From SG8-39 sp041558415 (GTDB taxonomy: Bacteria > Pseudomonadota > Gammaproteobacteria > Burkholderiales > SG8-39), in assembly GCA_041558415.1 (NCBI GenBank), contig JBFFEY010000007.1, positions 1 to 64,000 of the forward strand: a stretch of 64,000 nucleotides of DNA. Reading direction: 5' to 3'. The notes beneath the pieces are model-generated. The model was not told the DNA's origin and made no database searches. It saw nothing but the letters and a program-made list of their open reading frames with translations. Both the position numbers and the translations under genes were made by a program. Position 1 is the first letter of the stretch; each line of letters starts with the position of its first letter. Shown piece by piece: positions 29,870-38,930 of this stretch.

Positions 29870-30775
29870 GTGAATTACGTCGGACGCTTCGCACCCTCGC
29901 CCACCGGAGCGCTGCATTTCGGCTCGCTCGTCGCCGCGCTGGCGAGCTGGCTCGACGCGCGCGCCGCGGGGGGCAGCTGGCTCCTGCGCATGGAGGATCT
30001 CGACAAGCCGCGCGAGCAGCCGGGCGCGGCAGACGCGATCCTGCGCCAGCTCGAGGCGCTCGGCCTGGGCTGGGACGGCGCCGTGCTCTACCAGAGCAGG
30101 CGCGCGGCGCGCTACCGCGCCGCGCTCGAGCAGCTGGCGCGTGCCGGGCTGACCTATCCCTGCGGCTGCTCGCGGCGCGAGATCGCCGATTCCGCGCTCG
30201 GCATCGACGGCGCGCACATCTACCCCGGCACCTGCCGCAACGGCCTGCCGCCCGGCAAGCCGGCGCGCGCCACGCGATTGCGCACGAGCGCCGAATCGAT
30301 TCACTTCGTTGACCGCGTGCAGGGGGACTGTGTGCAGAACGTCGAGCGCGAAGTCGGTGACTTCGTCGTGCTGCGCGCCGACGCCCTGTTCGCCTATCAG
30401 CTTGCCGTCGTCGTCGACGACGCCGACCAGGGTGTCACCGACGTGGTGCGCGGCGCCGACCTGCTCGACTCGACCGCGCGCCAGATCCTGCTGCAGCGCC
30501 GGCTCGGATTTTCCACGCCGCGCTACGCACACCTGCCGGTCGCGGTGAGCGCCGACGGCGACAAGCTCAGCAAGCAAACCGGCGCCGCGCCGGTCGACGC
30601 GGCGCACGGCGCCGTGGTGCTCGCGCGCGTGCTGCTGTTTCTCGGACATCCGCCGCCGGTCGACCTGCCGCCCGCCGAGCTGCTGACCTGGGCGCTCGCG
30701 CACTGGGACATGGCCCGCGTGCCGCGCGCGCGGGCGCTTACGGCGCCGCAGGAAATCGAGCGACGCCGGGCATAG
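29870..30775 (+). CDS. gluQ: Glutamyl-Q tRNA(Asp) synthetase
   Basis: A 301-residue truncated glutamyl-tRNA-synthetase paralogue without an anticodon-binding domain. It has the HIGH-region FAPSPTGALHFGSL, RMEDLDKPR, the zinc site YPCGCSRREI ... YPGTCRNG, and the KMSKS-like GDKLSKQTGA. It attaches glutamate to queuosine in tRNA(Asp). The start is a GTG at 29870. It is divergent from the thioredoxin gene, sharing a 65-bp control region. Confidence 0.93.
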   Translation: MNYVGRFAPSPTGALHFGSLVAALASWLDARAAGGSWLLRMEDLDKPREQPGAADAILRQLEALGLGWDGAVLYQSRRAARYRAALEQLARAGLTYPCGCSRREIADSALGIDGAHIYPGTCRNGLPPGKPARATRLRTSAESIHFVDRVQGDCVQNVEREVGDFVVLRADALFAYQLAVVVDDADQGVTDVVRGADLLDSTARQILLQRRLGFSTPRYAHLPVAVSADGDKLSKQTGAAPVDAAHGAVVLARVLLFLGHPPPVDLPPAELLTWALAHWDMARVPRARALTAPQEIERRRA

Positions 30776-30859
30776 CCGCCTTGCCCAGGCGCCGAGGCGG
30801 CGCGCCGACCGGGGCGCAGGCCGTTGAGCGGCCTGGTGCATTGCAGCACCAGCTTACTT

Positions 30860-30886
30860 TTGCCTTGCTTATCGTAAGCTAGGCAA
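30860..30886. promoter_or_regulatory. 27-bp palindromic operator candidate upstream of marR
   Basis: TTGCC-T-T-GCTTA-TCG-TAAGC-T-A-GGCAA is a near-perfect 27-bp inverted repeat (one mismatched pair), centred 27 bases upstream of the MarR ATG at 30900. MarR-family proteins usually bind such palindromes next to their own promoter. The position would allow autorepression of the marR-hlyD unit. Confidence 0.7.
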
Positions 30887-30899
30887 CTAATATGGCGGC

Positions 30900-31379
30900 A
30901 TGTTCCGCGAGGACCTGTCGCGCAACTTCGGCTTCCTGCTGAACGACGTCGCCCGGCTGCTGCGCACCACCTACGACCGGCGCGTCAAGTCGCTCGGCCT
31001 GACGCGCTCGCAGTGGTGGGTGCTCACGCACCTGTTCCGCGCGCAGGGCGTCACGCAGTCCGAGCTGGCCGAAGTGCTGGAGATCGAGAAACCGACGCTC
31101 GGCCGCCTGCTCGACCGGTTGGAGGCCAAGGGCTGGATCCGGCGCGAGCACGACGCAAACGACCGCCGCGCCTGGCGCGTCTACCTCTCGGAGTCGGCCG
31201 AGCCAGCGATGAAGACCATGCGCGCGGTCGCGGCCGAGGTGCGGCGCGACGCGATGGCCGGGTTGTCGGCCGACGACCGCGAGCGATTCGTCGACCTGCT
31301 GATCGCCGTGAAGTCGAACCTGCAGCGTCCGGACGCCGGCGCGCGCAACGGCGCACGCAGCGGCACACGGGAGAGCTGA
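30900..31379 (+). CDS. MarR family transcriptional regulator
   Basis: A 159-residue winged-helix regulator. The DNA-binding region spans about 30-100: LTRSQWWVLTHLFRAQGVTQSELAEVLEIEKPTLGRLLDRLEAKGW followed by the wing REHDANDRRAW, the usual MarR DxRxxR pattern. It is followed by the HlyD-family gene after one base, so it most likely regulates that efflux component and itself through the 30860-30886 palindrome. The ligand is unknown. Confidence 0.93.
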   Translation: MFREDLSRNFGFLLNDVARLLRTTYDRRVKSLGLTRSQWWVLTHLFRAQGVTQSELAEVLEIEKPTLGRLLDRLEAKGWIRREHDANDRRAWRVYLSESAEPAMKTMRAVAAEVRRDAMAGLSADDRERFVDLLIAVKSNLQRPDAGARNGARSGTRES

Positions 31380-31380
31380 C

Positions 31381-32514
31381 ATGGCGATGACCGCTGCCCT
31401 TGCGCGCCTGCGTCTGGTCTCCAGGCTCGTGTTGCTGATCGTCGTGCCGCTGGTCGTCGTCGCCATCGCCCTGGCCCTGTACGCGCGCGGCGGGCGGCAC
31501 GTGGAAACCGACAACGCCTACGTCAAGGCGCACATCGTCGCCGTCAGCGCCGACGTCGCCGGCCCGGTGATCGAAGTCGGCGTGCTCGACCATGAGCGCG
31601 TCGAGGCCGGCCGGCTGCTGTTTCGCATCGACCCGGCGCCGTTCCAGGTCGAGGTCGAGCGCGCGGAGGCGCAGATGGCGGTGGTCAAGACCGAGATCGA
31701 GTCGCTGCGCGCCGAGTACCGCGTCGCCATGGCCGACGCCAAGGAGGCCGAGGCGCGCATCCGCTTCCTGCGCCGCCAGGTCGAGCGCCAGGCGCAGCTC
31801 AAGGCGCGCGGCATGACGCGCGAGGAGCAGTACGACGAGGCGCGGCTCAACCTGGAGACCGCGCGCCAGCGGCTCGATGCGATCAACGAGCGCGCCGCAC
31901 GCATCGTGGCGAGCCTCGGCGGCGAGGTCGATCGCCCGCTCGAGCAGCACCCACGCTATCAGCAGGCGAAGGCGGCGCGTGACGCCGCGCAGCTCGACCT
32001 CGCGCGCACGCGCGTCGTTGCGCCCGCGCCCGGCGTCGTCAGCAACATGAAGCTGCAGCCCGGCGAGCACGTCGCCAAGGGCGTGCCGGTGTTCAGCCTG
32101 ATCGAGAGCGGCCCCGTCTGGGTGGAGGCGAACTTCAAGGAAACGCAGCTCACGCACATGCGCGAGGGGCAGCGCGCGACGATCGTCGCCGACGCCTACC
32201 CGGACCACGAATGGCGCGCCACCGTGCGCACCATCTCGCCGGCGACCGGTGCCGAGTTCGCCGTGCTGCCGCCGCAGAACGCGACCGGCAACTGGGTAAA
32301 GATCGTGCAGCGCGTCCCGGTTCAGTTCGGCATCGAGCTGCGCGCCGGTGACCCGCCGCTGCGCGCAGGCATGACGGTCACGGTCAGCGTCGACACCGGC
32401 CGTTCCCGCGGTCTGCCCGATCTGGTGCGGCGCCTGCTCGGCAACGGCGCGGTGCCGGGCTTCGTGCGCGACTGGCTGCGCGGCCCGCGCAGCGCGCATC
32501 ACGCCGCGCGCTGA
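31381..32514 (+). CDS. HlyD/EmrA family membrane fusion protein
   Basis: A 377-residue periplasmic adaptor. One N-terminal transmembrane helix (residues about 14-35) is followed by VETDNAYVKAHIVAVSADVAGPV (the EmrA-like biotinyl-lipoyl half), a long coiled-coil hairpin (about 95-190), the returning lipoyl half (ARTRVVAPAPGVVSNM) and a beta-barrel domain (VWVEANFKETQLTHMREGQ). In the family it links an inner-membrane exporter to an outer-membrane channel. No EmrB-type or ABC partner lies next to it in this window; the MFS gene at 33734 is of another type and on the other strand. Confidence 0.9.
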   Translation: MAMTAALARLRLVSRLVLLIVVPLVVVAIALALYARGGRHVETDNAYVKAHIVAVSADVAGPVIEVGVLDHERVEAGRLLFRIDPAPFQVEVERAEAQMAVVKTEIESLRAEYRVAMADAKEAEARIRFLRRQVERQAQLKARGMTREEQYDEARLNLETARQRLDAINERAARIVASLGGEVDRPLEQHPRYQQAKAARDAAQLDLARTRVVAPAPGVVSNMKLQPGEHVAKGVPVFSLIESGPVWVEANFKETQLTHMREGQRATIVADAYPDHEWRATVRTISPATGAEFAVLPPQNATGNWVKIVQRVPVQFGIELRAGDPPLRAGMTVTVSVDTGRSRGLPDLVRRLLGNGAVPGFVRDWLRGPRSAHHAAR

Positions 32515-32624
32515 TCCGGCACGTCGCACGGCGACGGCGAATTGCGCGTCGCCCCGGTGACCCGCGGCAGCGAGATCGGTGGCGCGGCCGATACAATGCC
32601 CGCAGGCAACCGCGAGGCAAGCCC

Positions 32625-33719
32625 GTGAAGATCACCCGCGTCGAAGCCGTTCCGCTCGCCATTCCCTTCAGCTACGGCGCCGAGGCGATGACGCTCGGCA
32701 CGGGTGCCTGGAAGCAGCTCGATTTCTGTCTGGTGCGCGTCGACACCGATCAGGGCATCACCGGCTGGGGCGAGGCCTTCGCCTACACCTGCCGGCGCGC
32801 CACGGTCGCCGCCGTCAACGACATGATCGCGCCGCTGGCGCTCAACCACGATGCGCGCGACATCGCCGGCCTGACGGCGAAGATCCAGAAACAGCTGCAC
32901 ATCTTCGGACGTTACGGCATCACCGCGTTCGCGCTCTCCGGCCTGGACATCGCACTGTGGGACATTGCCGGCAAGGCCGCTGGACTGCCGCTGCACCGCC
33001 TGATCGGCGGCGCGGCACACAGCCGGCTGGATTGCTACGCCAGCCTGCTGCGCTACGCCGATCCGAAGCTCGTCGCCGAGTACAGCGCGCGCGCCCTGAG
33101 CGAGGGCTTCGCAGCGATCAAGCTGCACGAAATCAGTGACCCGGCGGTGGCCGCGGCGCGCCGCGCGCTCGGTGACGGCGTGCCGCTGCTCGTCGACGTC
33201 AACTGCGAATGGCGGCCCACGGAGGCGATCGAGATGGGGCGCCGCTTCCGCGCCCACGACCTCAGCTGGTTCGAGGAACCGGTGTTTCCGCCCGAGGACT
33301 TCCGCGCGCTGCGCGAGGTCGGCGCGGCCTGTGGCCTGCCGATCGCCGCCGGCGAAAATGTCTGCTTCGCCACCCAGTTCCAGGCGCTGCTCGAGGCGCG
33401 CGCGGTGCAGGTCGCGCAACCCTCGGTGACCAAGGTCGGCGGCGTGAGCGAATTTCTCAAGGTGATGGCACTGGCGCAGACACTCAACGTGCGGCTCGCG
33501 CCGCACTCGCCGTATTTCGGGCCGGGTGCGCTGGCGACGCTGCAGCTGCTCGCGACGTACGGCGAACCGGCGTGGTTCGAGTATTTCTACCTCTGGCCCG
33601 AGGCCAAGCCTTACGCCGGTGCGCTCGACCCGGTGAACGGCGTGCTCGAAGTGCCGCAGGGCCCGGGGCTGGGGCTCGACCCGGACCCCGAGGTCGTTCG
33701 GCGCTACCGCGTCGACTGA
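32625..33719 (+). CDS. Enolase-superfamily enzyme (mandelate racemase/muconate lactonizing type)
   Basis: A 364-residue protein with an N-terminal capping domain and a TIM barrel. Metal ligands are visible as LLVDVN (Asp191), WFEEP (Glu217) and AAGEN (Glu244). A KLH pair (Lys166, His168) replaces the usual KxK, and LAPHSPYFGPG provides His294. The aspartate that normally partners this histidine in mandelate-racemase-type enzymes appears as Ser267 in QPSVTKVGG. It may act on a carboxylic acid through an enolate intermediate, but the substrate is unknown. The start is a GTG at 32625. It is convergent with an MFS carrier of the oxalate/formate antiporter type that could bring in its substrate. 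Confidence 0.85.
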   Translation: MKITRVEAVPLAIPFSYGAEAMTLGTGAWKQLDFCLVRVDTDQGITGWGEAFAYTCRRATVAAVNDMIAPLALNHDARDIAGLTAKIQKQLHIFGRYGITAFALSGLDIALWDIAGKAAGLPLHRLIGGAAHSRLDCYASLLRYADPKLVAEYSARALSEGFAAIKLHEISDPAVAAARRALGDGVPLLVDVNCEWRPTEAIEMGRRFRAHDLSWFEEPVFPPEDFRALREVGAACGLPIAAGENVCFATQFQALLEARAVQVAQPSVTKVGGVSEFLKVMALAQTLNVRLAPHSPYFGPGALATLQLLATYGEPAWFEYFYLWPEAKPYAGALDPVNGVLEVPQGPGLGLDPDPEVVRRYRVD

Positions 33720-33733
33720 GCGCCGGCAGGGCG

Positions 33734-34957
33734 TCAGGCGCTCACCGCGGCGCGAGGTCCGCGCATAGGCGGCAGGCGACTGACGAGCGCAAGCCCGGTG
33801 AGCGCCAGGCCGAGCAGCACGCCGAAGGCGATCCGGTAGCTGCCGGTCGCATCGAACACCGCGCCGGCCGCGAGCGGCCCGATTGCGCCGCCGATCGAGC
33901 CGCACATCAGCACGATACCGAACAGCGCGCCATGCGCACGCGTGCCGAAGAATTCAGCCACGGTGGGCGACATGACGGTGAAAAATCCGCCATGCGCCGC
34001 GCCGTACACGGCAGCGAAGGCGAACAGCATCCACGGCGTGCTGGCGATCTGCAGCCACAGCAGGCTGGCGATGAGCGCCACGTAGCAGCCCATCAGCGCG
34101 CGCCGTCCGCCGATGCGGTCGATCGCGGCGCCCACGGCGAGCCGACCGAGCACACTGACGCCTCCGATCGCGGAGATCACGCCGGCCGCCAGTGCGCGCG
34201 GTGCGCCGAGGTCGATGGCGTGCGGCACGATGTGGATCGTGACGGTGATCAGGCAGGTAAAGACAAGAGCCTGCGAGCAGCACAGGACCCAGAACAGCGG
34301 CGAACGCGACGCGGCACCAAGATGCGGGTCGGACGGTGGCGGTCCGAGCGAACCAGAGCCTGCGGTCCCGGCAGCGCCATCGGCCTGCAGGCCCATGCTC
34401 TGGGGATCGGGGCGCATCACCTGCGCCGCCGCCGCGAGCAGCAGCAACGCCGTCGCACCGAACAACGTGCAGGCCGTGCGCCAGTCGAAAGCCACGACCA
34501 GCGCCGCGACCGCCAGCGGCACCAGCAGCTGTCCGCAGCCGGTGCCGACCTTGACCACCGCGGAAGCCATGCCGCGACGCCGCGTGAACCAGCGCGCGAC
34601 AGTCGAGAGCGTGACGACGTCGTGCGTGCTCATTCCGATGCCCACCAGCAGGCCGTAAATGGCGAACAGCTGCCAGGGCGCCTGCAGCTGCGCGAACAGC
34701 AGGTAGCCGAGCCCGTAAAAGATCGCGGAGGCGGTCAGCAGCCAGCGCGGCCCGATCTTGTCGTTCAGCCGGCCGGCGGCCACCGCCATGAAGCCCATGA
34801 CGAGCAGACTCACGGACGATGCGCCGGCGATCGTCGCGCGCGACCAGCCGAACTCGGCCTCCAGCTCCTTGAACAGGACGCCATAGGCGAAGTTGCCGCC
34901 GATCGTCACACCCTGGATCAGGAACGAGGCCGCGATGATGCGGTAGCCGTAGTACAC
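33734..34957 (-). CDS. Major facilitator superfamily transporter (OFA/monocarboxylate type)
   Basis: A 407-residue 12-helix transporter. It opens with YYGYRIIAASFLIQGVTIGGNFAYGVLF, split motifs seen in oxalate/formate-antiporter-like and monocarboxylate porters, and has the MFS loop GRLNDKIGPRW after helix 2 and GAAIDRIGGRRAL after helix 8. A linker near residue 190-215 is Gly/Pro-rich. The start is a GTG at 34957. Substrate is not identifiable; its convergence with the enolase-superfamily gene (15 bases apart) suggests an organic acid. Confidence 0.88.
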   Translation of the reverse strand: MYYGYRIIAASFLIQGVTIGGNFAYGVLFKELEAEFGWSRATIAGASSVSLLVMGFMAVAAGRLNDKIGPRWLLTASAIFYGLGYLLFAQLQAPWQLFAIYGLLVGIGMSTHDVVTLSTVARWFTRRRGMASAVVKVGTGCGQLLVPLAVAALVVAFDWRTACTLFGATALLLLAAAAQVMRPDPQSMGLQADGAAGTAGSGSLGPPPSDPHLGAASRSPLFWVLCCSQALVFTCLITVTIHIVPHAIDLGAPRALAAGVISAIGGVSVLGRLAVGAAIDRIGGRRALMGCYVALIASLLWLQIASTPWMLFAFAAVYGAAHGGFFTVMSPTVAEFFGTRAHGALFGIVLMCGSIGGAIGPLAAGAVFDATGSYRIAFGVLLGLALTGLALVSRLPPMRGPRAAVSA

Positions 34958-34983
34958 GCCGCGCCTGCCGTCAGCCTGGAGGC

Positions 34984-35664
34984 TCAGGCCGTCTGCGCCA
35001 CGAGCGCCCGTACCCGCCGCTCGAGCGCCTCGAGACGCCGATCGTGGATGCCAAGCTCGCGCAGGTGGGCGGCCGTATCGAACAGGTAGTCCGCGCAGCA
35101 GCCGAGCGGTCCCGCGCCGGTGGCGAGGTACTGCGCGGTGGCGTCCTCGCCCAGCTCGCGCACGTAGCGCTCATGCGCGCGGTTCACCGCGAAGGCGACG
35201 GCGTGCTCGAGGCCGCGCGGCGTGCGCAGCGCGACCCACACCGGGCGGTAGGCCATGGTGAGCATCTCGCGGCGCCACACCACGTCGAGCTCGGTGGCGG
35301 CATGCTTCGGATGCAGGCGGAAGCCGACACCCTGGCAGCTGCCGCCGTGCTCCAGCGAAAGCATCAGCCCGGGCTTCTCCGGGCTGCCGCGCCCAGCGCG
35401 CGCCCACAGGCAGAACTGGCGGTGGTAGCCGTGCACGCGCGCGGTGCGCCGCTCGGCGAAATGGAACGCCGGGTTCCACATCAACGAGCCGTAGCCGAAC
35501 ACCCAGATGCGTTCCGGGTGCGGCGCCCGCGCGATGACCTCATGGATCTGTCGGTGGCGCTCCTCGGCCGTCATGAAGCGCGTGCCGGCGCCGAGCAGCG
35601 CGCGCGCCGAGTCGTGCAGCGCGCCGCTCAGGATGCTTTCGCGCGTCAGCTTGAGCGAGGTCAT
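34984..35664 (-). CDS. ChaC-like gamma-glutamylcyclotransferase
   Basis: A 226-residue protein of the ChaC family. The glutamyl-binding loop is WVFGYGSLMWNPAF and the catalytic glutamate lies in GLEHAVAFAVNR. ChaC proteins cleave glutathione to 5-oxoproline and Cys-Gly. The N-terminal 45 residues are an extension before the fold. It lies 26 bases downstream of the 35691-36047 gene and upstream of the MFS gene, all on the minus strand. Confidence 0.9.
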   Translation of the reverse strand: MTSLKLTRESILSGALHDSARALLGAGTRFMTAEERHRQIHEVIARAPHPERIWVFGYGSLMWNPAFHFAERRTARVHGYHRQFCLWARAGRGSPEKPGLMLSLEHGGSCQGVGFRLHPKHAATELDVVWRREMLTMAYRPVWVALRTPRGLEHAVAFAVNRAHERYVRELGEDATAQYLATGAGPLGCCADYLFDTAAHLRELGIHDRRLEALERRVRALVAQTA

Positions 35665-35690
35665 GACGGTGGGGATGCGCCCGCGTTCGC

Positions 35691-36047
35691 TCAGTCGTCC
35701 ATCAGCTTGCGCAGCGTGTGGCGCCGGTTGCGCGTGTAGGGCCGCACCTCGCTCGGCCAGCGCCCGGCGTCGACCGCCTTGGCCCAGGCTTCGCTCGTCA
35801 GCACATCGGGACTCTCAAGCTCGTAGATCGCGCTGTACTTCGGCTCGCCTTCGGCGACGATGCTCTTCACCTCGCCGCCGATGAACATCTTCAGCGGCAC
35901 GAGCACGTTGCGTGTCGCCGAGACCACGCCGGGCACCTTGGAAATGAGCGGGATGTGCTCGGTGTCGTAGACCTCGTTGAAGATCGCCTCCCGCTCGGGG
36001 TCGACGTCCATGCTCGCGATGAAGACGTACTTCGCTTTTCCGGCCAT
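35691..36047 (-). CDS. Small dimeric alpha/beta-barrel-like protein, function unknown
   Basis: A 118-residue protein. YVFIASMDVDPEREAIFNEVYDTEHIPLISKVPGV is the ferredoxin-like alpha+beta pattern of EthD/DUF4286-type proteins, with a conserved-looking EHIP turn; the C-terminus (VRPYTRNRRHTLRKLMDD) is basic. It may bind or degrade a small organic molecule. It is the first gene of the unit that continues into ChaC and is divergent from the zinc dehydrogenase at 36136. Confidence 0.7.
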   Translation of the reverse strand: MAGKAKYVFIASMDVDPEREAIFNEVYDTEHIPLISKVPGVVSATRNVLVPLKMFIGGEVKSIVAEGEPKYSAIYELESPDVLTSEAWAKAVDAGRWPSEVRPYTRNRRHTLRKLMDD

Positions 36048-36135
36048 GCGCGCTCTCCTGTGCGTGTTCCGGCCGCGAGTCTACCGGTTGCCGCCCTCCG
36101 TTAGAATCGGCGCGTCGAAACCGGAGGAGCGTGCG

Positions 36136-37191
36136 ATGCGCGGCGTGGTGTTTCTCGGCGAGCGCGAGCTCGAGATTCGCGAATTCCCGGACCCGACGCC
36201 CGGGCCGGGCGAGGTGGTGCTCGAAATGAAGGCTTCGGGCATGTGCGGCAGCGATCTGCATGCCTACCGCGCGGCGCGCAGCGGCGCGGGCATGGCCGGT
36301 GCGCTCGGCCTGGGCGGCAAGGGCGGCCCGGTGATCGCCGGCCACGAGCCCTGCGGCGTGGTCGCCGCGCGCGGCCCGGGCGTCACGGAAGCCGAGGCAC
36401 CGATCGGTGCGCGCATGATGGACCACCATTACAGCGGCTGCGGCGTCTGCCCGCACTGCCGCGTCGGCTGGTCGCAGCTCTGCGGCAAGGGCATCACCGT
36501 CTACGGGGTAACGGGCCACGGCGGTCACGCGCAGTACCTCAAGGTGCCGGCGCGCACGCTGGTGCCGCTGCCCGAGGAACTTTCCTTTGAAGAGGGCGCG
36601 GCGGTGTCCTGCGGCACGGGTACGGCCTACGGCGCGCTGCGCCGCATGCAGACCTGCGGGCGTCACACGCTCGCCGTCTTCGGCCAGGGCCCGGTCGGCC
36701 TGTCGGCGGTACTGCTCGGCACGGCGATGGGCGCGCGCGTGATCGCGATCGACATCGGCGAGGCGCGGCTCGCGCTGGCGAAGGACTTCGGCGCCGACGC
36801 GACGATCAACTCGAAGAACACCGATCCGGTGAAGGCGCTCAAGGACCTGACGCGCGGCGAAGGCGTCGACCTGGCGCTCGATTGCAGCGGCGCGGCGGAG
36901 GCGCGTGCGGCGACGGTGCGCAGCACGAAGACCTGGGGCACGGCCTGCTTCGTCGGCGAAGGCGGCAACGTCACCCTGGAGGTGAGTCCGGACATGCTGC
37001 GTCGGCAAATCACCCTCATCGGCTCCTGGACCTTCTCCAGCGTCGGCCAGGGCGAGTGTGCGCGCTTCGTCGCCGACCGCAGGATCCCGCTCGCCAAGCT
37101 GATCACGCACCGCTTCAAGCTCGATCAGGCCGAGGAGGCCTACCGGCTGTTCGACACCCAGACCACCGGCAAGGGCGTGTTCGTCTTCTAA
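36136..37191 (+). CDS. Zinc-dependent medium-chain alcohol dehydrogenase
   Basis: A 351-residue MDR-family protein. The catalytic zinc site shows as GMCGSDLHAY (Cys) and VIAGHEPCGVV (His, Glu). A structural zinc lobe is present (YSGCGVCPHCRVGWSQLC). The nucleotide fold is LAVFGQGPVGLSAVLLGTAMGARVIAIDI, with Asp at the end of beta-2 favouring NAD. It oxidises an alcohol or polyol of unknown identity. The ATG at 36136 follows GGAGG. It precedes the aryl-AMP ligase operon by 86 bases and may be cotranscribed. Confidence 0.92.
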   Translation: MRGVVFLGERELEIREFPDPTPGPGEVVLEMKASGMCGSDLHAYRAARSGAGMAGALGLGGKGGPVIAGHEPCGVVAARGPGVTEAEAPIGARMMDHHYSGCGVCPHCRVGWSQLCGKGITVYGVTGHGGHAQYLKVPARTLVPLPEELSFEEGAAVSCGTGTAYGALRRMQTCGRHTLAVFGQGPVGLSAVLLGTAMGARVIAIDIGEARLALAKDFGADATINSKNTDPVKALKDLTRGEGVDLALDCSGAAEARAATVRSTKTWGTACFVGEGGNVTLEVSPDMLRRQITLIGSWTFSSVGQGECARFVADRRIPLAKLITHRFKLDQAEEAYRLFDTQTTGKGVFVF

Positions 37192-37277
37192 GCGAGCGCC
37201 CCGGGGGTCGCTTGATGTAGCTCAAGTGCCCCGGCAGAGCGCTCTGGCAGCGTGGGCCCTCGGCACCGGGAGGGTTC

Positions 37278-38930
37278 ATGCTCGCAGGCTGCACGCCCTG
37301 GCCTGAAACGTTCGCCCGTCGTTACCGCGCGCGCGGCTACTGGGAAGGCATCACGATCCCAGGGGCACTTGCCGCCGCGGCGGCCGTGCGCCCCGACAAG
37401 ATTGCGCTGGTGCACGGCGCCGAGCGCGTCAGCTACGCCCAGCTCATGGAACGCATCGAGCGCCTCGCCGCGCGCTTCGTGCACGCCGGGCTCAGGCCGC
37501 TCGACCGCGTGGTGCTGCAGCTGCCAAACGTTCCCGAGTTCGTCACCGCCTACTTCGCGCTGATCCGCGCCGGCGCCATCCCGGTCATGGCGCTGCGCGC
37601 GCACCGCCACACCGAGGTGAAGCATTTCATCACCTCGGCCGGCGCCGTGGGCTACGTCATCCCCGACCGTTTGCGCGAGTTCGACTACCGGGCCATGGCC
37701 GAGGAAATGCGCGGCGTCTGCCCGACCCTCAAGCAGGTGTTCGTCGCCGGCGAACCGCTCGCGGGACAGACGGCGCTCGGCGAACTGCTCGAGGCACCGA
37801 TGGCCGCCGCCGATGCACGCGCAACGCTCGCCGCCGTCGATCCCGACCCAGGCGAAGTGGCGCTGATGCTGCTCTCGGGCGGCACCACCTCGCTTTCCAA
37901 GCTGATCCCGCGCACGCACGACGACTATGTCTACAACGCCAAGCAGTGCGGGCGACTGGCCGCCTTCGACGAGGACACGGTGCTGATGCCAATCCTGCCG
38001 CTGGCGCACAACTACAACCTCGCCTCGCCCGGCATGATGGCGGCGCTCTACGCGGGCGGCACCGTGGTGCTGGCGCCGTCTGGCGACGCGGAGACCGTGT
38101 TTGCGCTCGTCGAGCGCGAGCGCGTCTCGGTCATTCCGGCCGCGGTGCCGCTCATCTCGGCCTGGCTCAACTCGCAGGTGCCCGAGCAGCACGACCTCTC
38201 CTCGCTGCGCGTGGTGCAGAACGGCGGCGCGCGCCTCGCGCCCGAGCTGCGCGCGCGGCTGCAAGAGCGCCTCGGCTGCCGCGCGCAGGAGATCTACGGT
38301 ACGGCGGAAGGGCTCATCAGCATGGTGCGCCTCGACGCCGACGAGGAAGCGGTGCTGGAGAGCTCCGGCCTGCCGATCTGCGACGACGACGAGATCCGCG
38401 TGCTCGGCGACGACGACCGCGAGCTGCCCGACGGCACGCCGGGCGAGCTCTGCGTGCGCGGGCCCTACACCATCTGCGGCTATTACAATGCGCCGGAAAA
38501 GAACCGCGAGGCGTTCACGCGCGACGGCTTCTACCGCATGGGCGACATCGTGCGCAAGCGCGGGCGGCAGCTCTACACCGAGGGCCGGCGCAAGGACATC
38601 ATCAACCGCGGCGGCGAGAAGATCAGCTGCGACGAGGTCGAGAACTACATCTTCGGCCACCCGAAGGTGAAGTCCGTCACCCTGGTAGCGATGCCCGACG
38701 AGACTTTCGGCGAGAAGGCCTGCGCCTTCGTCATCCCGAAGCCGGGCGAGACGCTCGGTTTCGACGAACTGATCGGTTTTCTGCGAGCCAAGCGCATCGC
38801 CAGCTTCAAGCTGCCCGAGCGGCTGGAAATCGTAGAAGAATTCCCCACCAGCCCGGTCGGCAAGATCCTCAAGCGCGAGCTGCGCGAGCGCATCGCCGCG
38901 CAGATCGAGAGGGAGAAAGGACGCGCATGA
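37278..38930 (+). CDS. Aryl acid:AMP ligase (EntE/DhbE-like)
   Basis: A 550-residue ANL-superfamily ligase that aligns by eye along its whole length with 2,3-dihydroxybenzoate-AMP ligases. The opening GCTPWPETFARRYRARGYW, the core SGGTTSLSKLIPRTHDDY from about residue 200, LPLAHNYNLASPG with the aryl-pocket Asn245, YGTAEGL, the hinge GRRKDIINRGGEKIS and the terminal catalytic lysine in PTSPVGKILKREL are all present. It should activate an aromatic or related acid as an adenylate and pass it to CoA or a carrier. No isochorismate genes or aryl-carrier domain occur nearby, so a catabolic CoA-ligase role seems more likely than siderophore synthesis. It overlaps the next gene (ATGA). Confidence 0.9.
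   Translation: MLAGCTPWPETFARRYRARGYWEGITIPGALAAAAAVRPDKIALVHGAERVSYAQLMERIERLAARFVHAGLRPLDRVVLQLPNVPEFVTAYFALIRAGAIPVMALRAHRHTEVKHFITSAGAVGYVIPDRLREFDYRAMAEEMRGVCPTLKQVFVAGEPLAGQTALGELLEAPMAAADARATLAAVDPDPGEVALMLLSGGTTSLSKLIPRTHDDYVYNAKQCGRLAAFDEDTVLMPILPLAHNYNLASPGMMAALYAGGTVVLAPSGDAETVFALVERERVSVIPAAVPLISAWLNSQVPEQHDLSSLRVVQNGGARLAPELRARLQERLGCRAQEIYGTAEGLISMVRLDADEEAVLESSGLPICDDDEIRVLGDDDRELPDGTPGELCVRGPYTICGYYNAPEKNREAFTRDGFYRMGDIVRKRGRQLYTEGRRKDIINRGGEKISCDEVENYIFGHPKVKSVTLVAMPDETFGEKACAFVIPKPGETLGFDELIGFLRAKRIASFKLPERLEIVEEFPTSPVGKILKRELRERIAAQIEREKGRA

Noticed and set aside
37278..38930. Siderophore biosynthesis (dihydroxybenzoate activation)
   Set aside because: The ligase matches EntE/DhbE, but no isochorismate synthase, isochorismatase, aryl-carrier or peptide synthetase gene is present in the window.
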